Assembly: GCA_015075305.1 (NCBI GenBank)
Contig: JABTUS010000009.1
Location: 1 to 64,000, forward strand
Direction: 5' to 3'
Source of the DNA: Opitutaceae bacterium
GTDB taxonomy: Bacteria > Verrucomicrobiota > Verrucomicrobiia > Opitutales > Opitutaceae
DNA length: 64,000 nucleotides
This document shows positions 34,284 to 43,686 of this stretch, piece by piece. The notes beneath the pieces were generated by a model, which made no database searches, was not told the DNA's origin, and saw only the letters and a program-made list of their open reading frames with translations. Numbering within the stretch: the stretch's first letter is position 1; every line of letters starts with the position of its first letter. The position numbers were made by a program, and so were the translations under genes.

Positions 34284-35138
34284 TCAATGGGCGCCGGTTG
34301 TCCACTGCCGCGCCTCATTGAATCGATCCACCAGCACGCTGACAAGCGGGTCGGCAACCCCGATGGGTTCGGTCATGCGTGTGCGAAGCGAGGGACGCCG
34401 CTTCATGGCTTCGCTGCAAATTGCCGCGATGTCGCCGTCGGGTCCCGCGTGCCGCCCCTGGGAAAAGAACTGAAGGGCGATGACAACCTCGCCTGAATCG
34501 CACGGCGGGGTTGTCAGGCGGTCAATAAGCAGAGGATCGTTGAATGCGAAACGAGGGCCGGGGCGCCTTTCCATGGAAGCCACATGGACTCCGTGCACCC
34601 CATCCGCCAGGATGGCTGCCAGCTGCCTCCCGAGATGATTGCGGGCAGCCGCGACGCCTGGCTTCGGACTTCCGTGATCAACAAGGACAACCTGCGCGCG
34701 GGACGGGCCGCTCATCGTGGCCACTGCCTCGCGAACGCGTTCGGCCAGCGCGCTGGCGACGCGGACATCATCCGGTTCACTTGGATTGACAACACACCTT
34801 GCCAGCTGGATTCGCGCGGTCGGATATCGTCGCGAAATGGCTTTGATTCGCCTGGAGAGATAATCGACAATGGCTCCACTGGGGCCAAAGAACAGGGGAA
34901 GCAGGACGGCCTTCTCCATTCCCGCTGCCAGCTGCCCCTCCAGTGCCTGCTCCAGAAGCTCTGCCGGACGGCCTTCGGTCTCCTTCGGTGAAATTGCACT
35001 TGAATGCAATAGGGAAACCGGTCTGACGGGGCAGTCGATTCGCGCTTCGATGGCTGCCGCGAGCCTGCGGAGCGTCAAGGTGGCCGTCGCGCGAAGGGAG
35101 CCATTGTCGAACAGGAAGCACATTTCCGCCCGGGTCAT
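34284..35138 (-). CDS. CbiX/SirB-type chelatase-like protein
   Basis: A 284-residue protein with two CbiX-like halves. The second half has the family signature VVLVDHGSPKPGVAAARN with the metal-site His. The first half has the matching position as FLFDNGSLRATA, where Asn replaces that His, while LLPLFFGPSGAI is the usual following block. CbiX/SirB proteins insert Co2+ or Fe2+ into sirohydrochlorin for B12, siroheme or related tetrapyrroles. The hemA-hemX pair lies about 0.7 kb away, which supports a tetrapyrrole role. Family members often keep one catalytic half, so activity from the second half alone is feasible. It ends 5 bases from the response-regulator stop (convergent). Confidence 0.78.
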   Translation of the reverse strand: MTRAEMCFLFDNGSLRATATLTLRRLAAAIEARIDCPVRPVSLLHSSAISPKETEGRPAELLEQALEGQLAAGMEKAVLLPLFFGPSGAIVDYLSRRIKAISRRYPTARIQLARCVVNPSEPDDVRVASALAERVREAVATMSGPSRAQVVLVDHGSPKPGVAAARNHLGRQLAAILADGVHGVHVASMERRPGPRFAFNDPLLIDRLTTPPCDSGEVVIALQFFSQGRHAGPDGDIAAICSEAMKRRPSLRTRMTEPIGVADPLVSVLVDRFNEARQWTTGAH

Positions 35139-35218
35139 CGATGAATTCGCGAGGATGGGATTAATGACTTGCCGATCGAAAACCCTTGCTTGATAAGGTC
35201 AACCCTGCCGCCCATCTC

Positions 35219-35788
35219 ATGAATCTCTTCTCGAAGAAACTCACCTTCATCCTTGTCGGTGCCGCAATTGCATTTGCGGGCTGTAGCAAGAAACCAAAGC
35301 GTCCCTCGCCCAATGACACCGTGCTCGGACAAGGAGCCGGAGGGGGAGGGACTGACAGTCTTAATCCGGTCGATTCAAGCCTGTCCGGGGTTACCGATGC
35401 ATCGGCTGCCGGTTTGGAATCGCGACGTGGCACGGAAATTGGAGACCAGATCCGCGATCTCGTCGATCCCGTGTACTTTGACTTTGACAAGTCGGCCATC
35501 CGGGCATCCGAGCGCTCCAAGCTGCAGGAGGCCCAGAAACTGCTGGGTGAACACCCGGAGCAACGCGTTCTCCTTGAGGGGCATTGTGACTGGAAAGGCA
35601 CGGCGGAATACAATCTCGCACTTGGCGATCGTCGAGCTGTGGCTGCGAAACAGTACCTTCAGTCCTTGGGAATCGCGGCTGATCGCATTGAAACCCTTTC
35701 CAAGGGCGACCTCGATGCGGTTGAAAACGCCACGGCGGAGCAGGCCGCAAAGGACCGCAGGGTCGACATCGTCTTTCTCAAAAAGTAG
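35219..35788 (+). CDS. pal: Pal/OmpA-like peptidoglycan-associated lipoprotein
   Basis: A 189-residue lipoprotein. The signal ends in the lipobox FAGC (Cys near residue 22). A Gly/Ser-rich linker leads to an OmpA_C domain: VYFDFDKSAIRASERSKL, then LLEGHCDWKGTAEYNLALGDRRA (peptidoglycan-binding loop with Asp and Arg), and the late AAKDRRVDIVF. This matches Pal, which ties the outer membrane to peptidoglycan with the Tol system. No tolA, tolB or tolQR genes flank it here. The ATG at 35219 is preferred over an earlier in-frame position at 35186 because it gives the signal peptide. A strong terminator follows. Confidence 0.9.
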   Translation: MNLFSKKLTFILVGAAIAFAGCSKKPKRPSPNDTVLGQGAGGGGTDSLNPVDSSLSGVTDASAAGLESRRGTEIGDQIRDLVDPVYFDFDKSAIRASERSKLQEAQKLLGEHPEQRVLLEGHCDWKGTAEYNLALGDRRAVAAKQYLQSLGIAADRIETLSKGDLDAVENATAEQAAKDRRVDIVFLKK

Positions 35789-35814
35789 CCGCGGCGCCTT
35801 TCCGGGCATTGGCG

Positions 35815-35844
35815 AGACCCGCGTGCTGTAGCGCGGGTCTTTTT
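35815..35844 (+). terminator. Intrinsic terminator after pal
   Basis: A 9-bp GC-rich stem (AGACCCGCG / CGCGGGTCT) with an 8-base loop, followed by TTTTT. It lies 26 bases past the pal stop and ends just before the convergent hemA stop at 35848. The stem may also help end hemA transcription on the other strand. Confidence 0.85.
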
Positions 35845-35847
35845 GTT

Positions 35848-36981
35848 TCAGGAACCACCGGTCCCGCTTCGCAGTTCGGGAAGCGAGGAACCGTGCGGCA
35901 ACATCGGAGGCCCGGAAGCCCGCCCGCCGGCCGATGCTGACGAAGTGAGATCGACCTGGTTCCAGATCAATTCAGCGCGATTCTCGATGATCAATCGAGC
36001 CTTGGAAACCTCCGCCTGTCTGGCGGCACGATTTCCCTCCGCTATGCGCGCGAGATCGTCAAGGTTGTAGAGGTAGGCATTTTCGAGTTTGCCGACGATG
36101 GGCTCGACATCGCGTGGCAGCGCCAGGTCGACGAAGAGAATCGGGTGTGCGGGGCGTCGACGAAGGGCTGTTGTTGCGGCAAAGTGCGTGATCACGGCAT
36201 GGGGAGACGACGTCGAGCAGACCACAATGTCGAACTTGTGAAGGTGAACGGGAATGGTTTCGAATGGCAGCGCAGCTCCACCGAAGCGGGTGGCCAGCTC
36301 CATGGCCCTTGGCAGCGTCCGACTCGAAACCGTAAGCGATTCAACGCCCCGGCTGCGAAGGGCGGCCGCTGTCTTTTCGCCGATTTCACCGGCTCCGAGC
36401 AGCAGGACCTGGGCATGCTTGAGATCGCCAAAAATCGTGATGGCAAGATCGACGGCCACGCTTGCCACACTGACCTGACCGAGCGTGATTGCCGTGTGCG
36501 TGCGCACCTGCTTGGCGCCCTGGAACGACTTCTGGAAGATGCGATTAAGCACCGGGCCCGCGGTTTTCCGTTCAAGAGCCGACTGATAGGCGGCTTTCAC
36601 CTGGCCAAATATTTCGTTCTCGCCCAGCATCTGGGACTCCAGGCCCGAGGCCACAGCCATGAGATGGGCGACTGCGTTCCGGTCGGTTGCGAGGTGGCGG
36701 ATCGGGGCGAGCTGCGAGGCCGGGAGATTGCACGCGGCGCAAAATTCATCCTGCAGTCGCTCGATCACGACAGGGGAATCGACGACCCCATAGAATTCCA
36801 CACGATTGCAGGTGTTCAACACAGCCAGTTCGTGCAGCCCGGCCATCCCTTCGATCGCCTGTTGCAGGCTGGCGAGACGTTCCGGCGTCAGGGCGAGTTT
36901 CTCGCGTATTTCCAGCGGCGCCGAGTGATGACTGGCCCCCAGCACAAAAAAGGCGGGTCGCATGTTTGCACGGTCACTCAT
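35848..36981 (-). CDS. hemA: Glutamyl-tRNA reductase
   Basis: A 377-residue enzyme that reduces Glu-tRNA(Glu) to glutamate-1-semialdehyde, the first step of C5-pathway tetrapyrrole synthesis. Blocks seen are LGASHHSAPLEIREKL, the catalytic Cys in NTCNRVEFYG, the GLESQMLGENEIFGQVKAAY signature, the NADPH Rossmann motif LLLGAGEIGEKTA and the VDLALPRDVEP segment. The last residues form a Gly/Ser-rich tail instead of the usual longer dimerisation end, so the C-terminus is somewhat short. The ATG at 36981 overlaps the upstream hemX-like stop as ATGA, showing translational coupling. The longer open frame to 37215 overlaps that gene and is rejected. Confidence 0.95.
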   Translation of the reverse strand: MSDRANMRPAFFVLGASHHSAPLEIREKLALTPERLASLQQAIEGMAGLHELAVLNTCNRVEFYGVVDSPVVIERLQDEFCAACNLPASQLAPIRHLATDRNAVAHLMAVASGLESQMLGENEIFGQVKAAYQSALERKTAGPVLNRIFQKSFQGAKQVRTHTAITLGQVSVASVAVDLAITIFGDLKHAQVLLLGAGEIGEKTAAALRSRGVESLTVSSRTLPRAMELATRFGGAALPFETIPVHLHKFDIVVCSTSSPHAVITHFAATTALRRRPAHPILFVDLALPRDVEPIVGKLENAYLYNLDDLARIAEGNRAARQAEVSKARLIIENRAELIWNQVDLTSSASAGGRASGPPMLPHGSSLPELRSGTGGS

Positions 36982-37829
36982 ATGCGCAAATGGTCCGCGG
37001 CGGGCACCGGTCGGGACGTGGGGTTTCTGCTGGCGTCCACCGGGCCAAGCGAGAGCAGCGCCGCGGCAAACAGCAGGATGCAGATCCACGCCAGGCGTTT
37101 TGGCAGCAGCATGTTGAGCAGACGAAGCGCGAGTGCGATTCCGTAGGCCGCCCAGATTCCCACCGTCACGAGCAGTTTGGAGAGGTTTACAATCTCGGTG
37201 TCCTGAAACCACCACACCGAGCCGACTGCAAGCGACGCGGCGAGCAGGCCGACACCGGCGATCAGCAGTCGGAGGCTGATGTGATCGAGATCAACAATCG
37301 GGGGCAGAAACGCGAATGCGCCGCTCAGACGCTTGCTCTTCAACGAGGAGTGCCGGATAAGAAAAAGCGCGGAGGTCAGCGAAAGCAGGGCGAAGACGCC
37401 GTAGCTGAACAGGGCAAGCGCCGCGTGGAATTCGATCCAAGGGTTGCCGCCAAAGATTCCCACGCGGCGGGTTGCATCAAATGCGGGGATGCTCAGTGAC
37501 ACGACGGCGAGTGCGGCAGCCAGCATCGAAGTTGCGTACCCCAGCAGGCTCAGGCGGAACGTGGCCCCGATCAGCAGATAAAGGGTTGTTGCGGACCAGC
37601 CGGTGAACTGCAGGATTTCAAACTGGTTTCCGAGGGGGCAGCCCCGCACTGCGGATCCCCGCAGGTACAGCCCCATGGTTTGAAACAGATAGCCTGCACT
37701 CACGATCAGGTACATCAATGTCCGGGATTGCGGCTGTTTCCTGATCATCGCGACGGTTCCAAGTGCGAATCCCGCGAGATAGCACGCGGCCCCCAGCCAC
37801 AACCAAAGTCGGTCGTTCGAGAAGGACAT
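36978..37829 (-). CDS. HemX/CcsA-type membrane protein
   Basis: A 283-residue multi-pass membrane protein with about eight hydrophobic helices, of the cytochrome c assembly (CcsA/HemX) family. Conserved points include RGCPLGNQFEILQFTGW, HAALALFSYGVFAL with a membrane His, and LDHISLRLLIAGVGLLAASL with a second His. The heme-handling WWD motif of true CcsA/CcmC is not seen, which fits HemX better; HemX modulates glutamyl-tRNA reductase levels in other bacteria. It overlaps the hemA start by four bases, so the two are translated together. A link to c-type cytochrome maturation cannot be excluded. Confidence 0.85.
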   Translation of the reverse strand: MSFSNDRLWLWLGAACYLAGFALGTVAMIRKQPQSRTLMYLIVSAGYLFQTMGLYLRGSAVRGCPLGNQFEILQFTGWSATTLYLLIGATFRLSLLGYATSMLAAALAVVSLSIPAFDATRRVGIFGGNPWIEFHAALALFSYGVFALLSLTSALFLIRHSSLKSKRLSGAFAFLPPIVDLDHISLRLLIAGVGLLAASLAVGSVWWFQDTEIVNLSKLLVTVGIWAAYGIALALRLLNMLLPKRLAWICILLFAAALLSLGPVDASRNPTSRPVPAADHLRI

Positions 37830-37903
37830 GAATCCGGCACTCTAGGCCCCGGGCTGCCATCTGTGCAAGACCGGCCCGCAGGCTGGTTGGCGCGCACGAG
37901 ACG

Positions 37904-38662
37904 CTAGGCAGTTGCGACCCAGAAGCGACATTCGTCAGAGAACTCGCGAACTGGTTTGTTCTCCCTGGCCAGTCGGCGCCTCATTTCATCAAAAACATGG
38001 GTCCAGCCGGTTGCGGCCAGGTCCTCCAGGACTTCGGTTCTGGTGGGCAGGTGCATGAAAGTCCGCCCCGCCTCATCCTCGAAATAGCGATCACCGAACT
38101 CGATCAGCCGCGGATCCTGCAGACCCATGGACCAACGGGTGGATTCGAGGCGCCATAGGGAGCGCTCAATGCGTGAATCGTCCCTGTCGTGAGTCGTAAA
38201 AAGGAACGGGGCGCCGGGCTTGCAAACGCGGCGCGCCTCCCTCAACGCCGCCCGACGGTGTTCACGTCCGGGAATTTGCATGAGCCCATTGAACAGAAAC
38301 AGGACTCCATCGAAGGGGGTTGTGCACAGATCCAGCGGGAGCGAGGTGGCGTCGGCGTGCCGGAATGTTATGTTTGCCGCGCCACGCTCGGCTGCAAGAG
38401 CGACCGCCTGATCGATGAGCTGGTCCGCAAAATCGATGGCTGTGAGCCGGGTGAAGCCGAGGCTCCAGAGGGCCATGGTGACGCGGGCCGCGCCACAGCC
38501 AAGCTCAAGGATGCTGGCGTTTCGATCCGGAAAATAGCGCTCAATCAGGAGCCGTTCCGAGTTCCAGAGCCCGAGTTCGTGCGCGGCCTTTGTGTAGTGG
38601 AGGACTGCGGTCAGATCATTGAAATCCGCCTGAACGGTTGTCGCGCTGATCTTTTTGGACAT
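37904..38662 (-). CDS. Class I SAM-dependent methyltransferase
   Basis: A 252-residue Rossmann-fold methyltransferase. The SAM-binding motif I is ILELGCGAARVTMAL, followed by motif II (TRLTAIDFADQLIDQA), the FRHADATSLPL loop and GVLFLFNGLMQIPG as motif IV region. It resembles the Methyltransf_11/25 group, which acts on small molecules, lipids or quinone precursors, so no substrate can be named. It lies 27 bases downstream of the RsmB-like gene and 74 bases upstream of the hemX-like gene in the same direction. No signal peptide or membrane segment is seen. Confidence 0.88.
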   Translation of the reverse strand: MSKKISATTVQADFNDLTAVLHYTKAAHELGLWNSERLLIERYFPDRNASILELGCGAARVTMALWSLGFTRLTAIDFADQLIDQAVALAAERGAANITFRHADATSLPLDLCTTPFDGVLFLFNGLMQIPGREHRRAALREARRVCKPGAPFLFTTHDRDDSRIERSLWRLESTRWSMGLQDPRLIEFGDRYFEDEAGRTFMHLPTRTEVLEDLAATGWTHVFDEMRRRLARENKPVREFSDECRFWVATA

Positions 38663-38689
38663 TGGATGCGAGCCCGTGCGGATGCAGGC

Positions 38690-39835
38690 CTATCGCTGGC
38701 GTCTCCAGGCGGCGATGAACATGCCGTTGGAACGAAACTCGTGCGGCCAGAGAGTCGTCTGCGGGAATGAGGCGTGACTGAAGACCGGGTCGGGAATCAT
38801 GTCGGGATTTGCAGCTGTGAAGGCATCGGCCACGGCGGTGGTTTCAGAGCGGGTGAGGGTGCACACGGAGTAGATCAGTCTCCCCCCGGGCTTGAGCTGC
38901 CTAGCAACAAGGTTGAGGAGCCGTGCCTGGACACCGGCGAGCTCCAGGACATCCTGCGGTTTCGTGGTCCAGCGGGCGTGCGGATTGCGCTGCCAGGTGC
39001 CGACCCCGCTGCAGGGTGCATCCAGAAGCACCCCGTCAAAGAGCGTTCGTGTCGGGAGCACCTCGGGTTCCTCCCACGGAGCCACGCGGACATTGAAGAG
39101 CTGGGCGCGCGCAAAGCGACGCCTGAGCTGTTCGAGCCTGCGACTTGAGCGATCGCTCGCCCAAAGCGTCCCTTGGTTGGCCATCAGGTCGGCAAGATGC
39201 AGGCTCTTGCCGCCCTCTCCGGCACAGGCGTCCCACCAAACCTCTCCAGGGTTTGGCGCACAGGCATGTCCGACCAGCTGCGAGGCGATGTCCTGAATCT
39301 CGAATGCGCCGCGCTGAAACGCGCCGGTCGTGAACAGGTCCCTTTTCCCAAAAAATCGAAGGGCGTGCTTCGCCTCGGCCGCAAGCGCGCCATCCGGCGA
39401 CAGGTTGGACGGAAGCTCGCAATGGTTCAATTCCTGAGCGAGCGCGGTGCGCATTCCCGGACGGGCCCGGATCCAGAGCACGGGTTCAAGCTGAAGGAGA
39501 CGGAGCGTTTCAGGGGGCAGGGCGGTTTCAGCTGCGAGCCATTCCGGAACAGCGCGGGCCGCGAGTGCCTCCAGCTTGATGGCTGTCGGATCGCGTTCAT
39601 GCCGCGCCTGCCGCTCCAGTGCGTCATTGACCTGGGCTTGAATCGAATCGTGGCGGTTCAGCCACTTGATCCAGCGATAGTAACTGAACACCGCACGCGA
39701 CACCGCGCTGCGGGCGGCCGGGGAAAGAGCGCGGTTGGCCGCCAGCTCAAGGCGCAGAACGGAGTCCGCAGGCAGTCTGGGCGTGACTCCGCGGATGACA
39801 TGGGCGGCGCGATTGAGCGTGGATGGGTCGAACAT
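38690..39835 (-). CDS. RsmB/NOP-family RNA (cytosine-5) methyltransferase
   Basis: A 381-residue enzyme that likely makes m5C in rRNA. An N-terminal NusB-like helical region (about 1-90, with AVFSYYRWIKWL) precedes a RNA-binding part and the catalytic domain. That domain has WWDACAGEGGKSLHLA (SAM motif I), DGVLLDAPCSGVGTW with the PCSG catalytic Cys, and YSVCTLTRSE with the second Cys. Both cysteines of the two-Cys mechanism are present. It is 18 bases downstream of dnaE, so it is in the same transcript. Whether the target is C967 (RsmB) or another site is not decidable from sequence. Confidence 0.88.
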   Translation of the reverse strand: MFDPSTLNRAAHVIRGVTPRLPADSVLRLELAANRALSPAARSAVSRAVFSYYRWIKWLNRHDSIQAQVNDALERQARHERDPTAIKLEALAARAVPEWLAAETALPPETLRLLQLEPVLWIRARPGMRTALAQELNHCELPSNLSPDGALAAEAKHALRFFGKRDLFTTGAFQRGAFEIQDIASQLVGHACAPNPGEVWWDACAGEGGKSLHLADLMANQGTLWASDRSSRRLEQLRRRFARAQLFNVRVAPWEEPEVLPTRTLFDGVLLDAPCSGVGTWQRNPHARWTTKPQDVLELAGVQARLLNLVARQLKPGGRLIYSVCTLTRSETTAVADAFTAANPDMIPDPVFSHASFPQTTLWPHEFRSNGMFIAAWRRQR

Positions 39836-39853
39836 GAACTGCGGGCTTTCGAT

Positions 39854-42800
39854 CTACTTCCTTGTCCACCGGCGCGTTTCCTTGATTTCAAGGGGACGCG
39901 ACTCAATCTGCACACCGGCGACGCACATCTCGGCTCGAAGGCTTTGGAAGACGGGTCCGGAAAGCTTCCAGCCGAGCGCGGCGCTGGTTTCAGCCAGGGG
40001 AGCGACACGATCCTCCATCAGGAAGCCGATCTGCGATCGGGTTTCCCCGGGATGCGCGTTCATCGCATCGCGCAGCCTCGTGAGAAACGGAAGGGTTCCG
40101 GCGTGGGCCGGATGAAGCAGCCAGGTGATGCGCACGATATTATTCGCGACGTAGAGATCCAGTGGATACACTTCCTTCACATTGATGCGGGTGCCGTCGT
40201 CGCCCTTGAGGATCGTGCCGAGCACGGCAATCGACGCGTTTTCCGCGAGATTGTGTCCATGGGTCTTGAATGCGTCGGCGAACATGTTCACCGGCAGTGT
40301 GCCGCGCCTTGTGGCCAGGGTGAACGCCATCCATGGACGATTGTCCTTCTTCGACAATTTCTTGGAAAGGCTGCCGGCAATTCCGCAGATCCTGAATTCC
40401 GTCCGGTTTTCCTGATTCAGCAGTTCATCAATCGCGAACGTATCGAGAGCTTCGGTCAGGGCGGCGTAGTCGTTCATCGGATGACCCGACACGTAGAATC
40501 CCAGGAGCTCCTTTTCGAAGGTCAGACGCTCCGTGGGTGCGAAGTCCGGAAGGTGCGCCTCGCGCGCAGGCGCCATCGTCTGTGCCTGCGGGCTCGCGGG
40601 TGCGCCGGCTTGGGGCTCACCGGCAAGCATGTCGAGGAATGAATCCTGACCCGAGGCGAGGTCCCGGGCAATCGAGGAGGCCTCCGCGAGGGCTCCGTCA
40701 ATGCCGTCGAAGAGGTGCCTTCGCGAAACACCGGAGAAATCGAAGGCGCCTGTCTTCACCAGATGCTCGAGGACGCGCTTGTTGATCGCCTTGGAGTCCA
40801 CCCGGCGAACGAAGTCGATGAAGCTGGAGAACGCGCCGTGCTTTTCCCTCTCCTCGATGATCTTTCCCGCCGCACCTTCGCCCACTCCCTTGATGCCGGC
40901 GAGACCAAAGCGGATGGCACCCCCCGCATTGGAGGTCGAGGCGCGAACAGGCGTGAAGTTCTCGCGGCTTTCGTTGACGTCCGGCCCCAGCACGGTGAGG
41001 CCCATGGCCTCGGCCTCGCTGATGAAATGCGCCACCTTTTCAGCGTTGCCCAGTTCGGTCGTGAGCACTGCAGCCATGAACTCGACCGGGTAGTTGGCCT
41101 TCAGGTAGGCGGTTTGATAGCTGATGAGCGCGTATGCGGCGGAGTGGGACTTGTTGAATCCGTAGCTCGCAAACTTGTTGAGGAGGTCAAAGATCTCGTT
41201 GGACTTCCTTTCGTCGATGTTGTGCAGCCTCCGGGCACCCTCGACGAACTTGACCCGTTCCTTCGCCATGGCATCGGCATCCTTCTTGCCCATGGCGCGG
41301 CGCAGCATGTCGGCGCCGCCGAGCGTATAGCCGGCAACGATCTTCGCACATTCCATGACCTGCTCCTGGTACACGATGATGCCGAAGGTTTCCTTGAGGA
41401 TGGGCTCGAGGAGCGGGTGAGGGTAGCTGACGGAGGACGGATCCTTCTTGCCGCGGGCGTAGTCGGGGATGAACGCCATGGGACCCGGACGGTAGAGAGC
41501 TCCCACGGCGTTGATGTCGTCGATGTTGGAGATGCCAACGAGCTTGGAGGCATTCTGCATGCCGCCGGATTCAAGCTGGAACACTCCGACGGTTTTCCCC
41601 GAGTTCAGAAGCGCGTACGTCCTGGGGTCGTCGAGAGGGATGGACTCGATGTCGAAATCGGGCCTGGCCTTCCTGCGCACGTTTCCAACCGCATCCGAGA
41701 TGACGGTGAGCGTCTTCAATCCGAGGAAGTCCATCTTCAGCAGGCCGAGCTTGCCGACCGCGTTCATGTCGAACTGCACCGTGACGTCTCCTTCCTGCAG
41801 GGTCAGCGGCACGAATTCGTCAAGGCGCTTGTCCGTGATGATGATGCCGGCGGCGTGTTTGCCGGTGTTGCGCACCATGCCCTCGAGCACCCGCGCCGAC
41901 TCGACGATCTTCCTGGCGCCGGGATTGCGGTCGATTTCATTGCGCAGCTCCGCGCTCTTGGCGATCGCGCTTTCGAGCGAGATGTTCAGCTCGTCAGGAA
42001 TCATCTTGGCCAGCCGATCCGCCTCCGCGTAGGGCAGGTCGTTCACGCGAGCGACGTCGCGGATCACCATTTTCGCGCCGAGCGTGCCGTAGGTGATGAT
42101 GTTCGCCACGCAGTCCCTGCCGTACTTGCCGCGAACATAGTCGATCACCTCGCCACGGCGGCGCATGCAGAAGTCGATGTCGAAGTCCGGCGGGGAGACG
42201 CGTTCGGGATTCAGAAAGCGCTCGAAAAGCAGCCCGAAGCGAATGGGATCAAGATTGGTGATTCCCAGCAGGAAGGCAACCAGGCATCCCGCGCCGGAAC
42301 CGCGTCCGGGCCCGACCGGGATTCCGTGCGACTTCGCCCAGGCAATGAAGTCCCAGACCACGAGAAAATAGTCCTCAAATCCCGTGACCGAGATGATTGT
42401 GAGCTCATATTCCATGCGCACGACCAGCAGTTCATCGGATTGCAATCCGGAGTAGTCGGGTGCGGAGGGCTTTTCTCCAGGGGCAGGCCGGGAGAGACTG
42501 GCCAGTCGTTCCATGACCACCGGGCGCTTTGCGATCTCGGCATGCCTGATCTCGTAGCGTGACCTGAGGCCGTCCACGCAGAGCTGGTGGAGGTAGGATC
42601 CCCGGTCGAATTTCCCCGCGATCTCAATCGGCAGCGGATAGCGGGGATAGCGCTCGGAGCCCTTTGGAAAAGGAATGGCCAGGTCGCACATGTCCGCAAC
42701 CGCGAGGGTGTTGGTGAGCGAATGCGGCACCTCGGAGAACAGAGCCGCCATTTCATCGCGGCTCTTGAGGTAGAACTGGCCTCCTTCGAGCATCATCCTA

Positions 42801-43516
42801 TCCTTGTCGGCGATCTTGGCTCCGGTCTGGATGCACAACAGGGCGTCGTGAGGAGCGGCATCCTCCCTGCGCACGTAGTGCACATCATTCGTGCAGATGA
42901 CCTTGAGGCCGAATTTTTCCGCAATGGCCAGCAGCCCGGGAATGATCTTTCGCTGCTCCGGTATGCCGTGGTCCTGGATTTCCACGAAGAAATTTTCCCG
43001 CCCGAAGATGTCGACAAACCGAGCCGCGGCCCGGCAGGCGTCGTCAAATCGATCGTGACGCAGGTGATACGGGACGATGGCCGACATGCATCCGGAGAAT
43101 GCAATCAATCCGTCGGCGTACTGCGAAAGAGTTTCATAGTCAGCTCGCGGCTTGTAGTAGAATCCCTTGAGATGGGCGTCTGACACCAGCTTCAGAAGGT
43201 TCTGGTAGCCCTGCAGATTGCGGGCGAGAAGGCCGAGGTGATAGAAACTCTTCCCCTCCTCCGCACGACCGTTTTTTTCCAGCCGGGAGGTTTCGGTCAG
43301 GTAGATTTCGCAACCGATCAGCGGTTTGATGCCCTGCGCCTTGGCCGCATTGTAAAACTCGATGGTCCCAAACAGGTTGCCGTGGTCGGTCAGCGCGATG
43401 GCCTTCATGCCAAGCTCGAGCGCACGGTTCATGAGGCGATCCATGCGGCAGGCGCCATCGAGCAGACTGTAGTCGGAGTGAACGTGCAGATGAACGAAAT
43501 CAGAGGCGGACGGCAC
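39854..43516 (-). CDS. dnaE: DNA polymerase III subunit alpha
   Basis: A 1220-residue replicative polymerase (DnaE type, about 1160-1200 usual). The PHP domain opens with HLHVHSDYSLLDGA and ALTDHGNLFG. The polymerase core includes GPGRGSGAGCLVAFLLGI, PDFDIDFCMRRRGEV with the catalytic acidic residues, VQFDMNAVGKLGLLKMDFLGL, QEQVMECAKIVAGY, RRAMGKKDADAM and GFNKSHSAAYALISYQTAY. Then come the helix-hairpin-helix part (GIKGVGEGAAGKI) and an OB-fold (FRICGIAGSLSKKLSKKDN). The GTG at 43516 is chosen because it places PSASDFVHLHVH at the start; a TTG at 43567 would add 17 non-homologous residues. It heads a minus-strand unit with the RsmB-like, methyltransferase, hemX-like and hemA genes. Confidence 0.96.
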   Translation of the reverse strand: MPSASDFVHLHVHSDYSLLDGACRMDRLMNRALELGMKAIALTDHGNLFGTIEFYNAAKAQGIKPLIGCEIYLTETSRLEKNGRAEEGKSFYHLGLLARNLQGYQNLLKLVSDAHLKGFYYKPRADYETLSQYADGLIAFSGCMSAIVPYHLRHDRFDDACRAAARFVDIFGRENFFVEIQDHGIPEQRKIIPGLLAIAEKFGLKVICTNDVHYVRREDAAPHDALLCIQTGAKIADKDRMMLEGGQFYLKSRDEMAALFSEVPHSLTNTLAVADMCDLAIPFPKGSERYPRYPLPIEIAGKFDRGSYLHQLCVDGLRSRYEIRHAEIAKRPVVMERLASLSRPAPGEKPSAPDYSGLQSDELLVVRMEYELTIISVTGFEDYFLVVWDFIAWAKSHGIPVGPGRGSGAGCLVAFLLGITNLDPIRFGLLFERFLNPERVSPPDFDIDFCMRRRGEVIDYVRGKYGRDCVANIITYGTLGAKMVIRDVARVNDLPYAEADRLAKMIPDELNISLESAIAKSAELRNEIDRNPGARKIVESARVLEGMVRNTGKHAAGIIITDKRLDEFVPLTLQEGDVTVQFDMNAVGKLGLLKMDFLGLKTLTVISDAVGNVRRKARPDFDIESIPLDDPRTYALLNSGKTVGVFQLESGGMQNASKLVGISNIDDINAVGALYRPGPMAFIPDYARGKKDPSSVSYPHPLLEPILKETFGIIVYQEQVMECAKIVAGYTLGGADMLRRAMGKKDADAMAKERVKFVEGARRLHNIDERKSNEIFDLLNKFASYGFNKSHSAAYALISYQTAYLKANYPVEFMAAVLTTELGNAEKVAHFISEAEAMGLTVLGPDVNESRENFTPVRASTSNAGGAIRFGLAGIKGVGEGAAGKIIEEREKHGAFSSFIDFVRRVDSKAINKRVLEHLVKTGAFDFSGVSRRHLFDGIDGALAEASSIARDLASGQDSFLDMLAGEPQAGAPASPQAQTMAPAREAHLPDFAPTERLTFEKELLGFYVSGHPMNDYAALTEALDTFAIDELLNQENRTEFRICGIAGSLSKKLSKKDNRPWMAFTLATRRGTLPVNMFADAFKTHGHNLAENASIAVLGTILKGDDGTRINVKEVYPLDLYVANNIVRITWLLHPAHAGTLPFLTRLRDAMNAHPGETRSQIGFLMEDRVAPLAETSAALGWKLSGPVFQSLRAEMCVAGVQIESRPLEIKETRRWTRK

Positions 43517-43686
43517 AGCGCAAAAAGCAACGGCAGGAAATCGGCACGGCAAGCGTTGAGTGCGCAAATCGCGGTCGGATTTGCGCCCATGCGCCCGGGA
43601 AAATTGCGATTGACGACCGGCACCCGCTTTGCCCTATTCATCGCCTTTTTCGCAATTCCGCCTACGGGCCATCCACTTCCGACGAC

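Noticed and set aside
40715-42562. A 615-codon plus-strand frame opposite dnaE
   Set aside because: It is antisense to strongly conserved polymerase motifs, and its translation lacks any recognisable domain; codon bias of the real gene explains the open frame.
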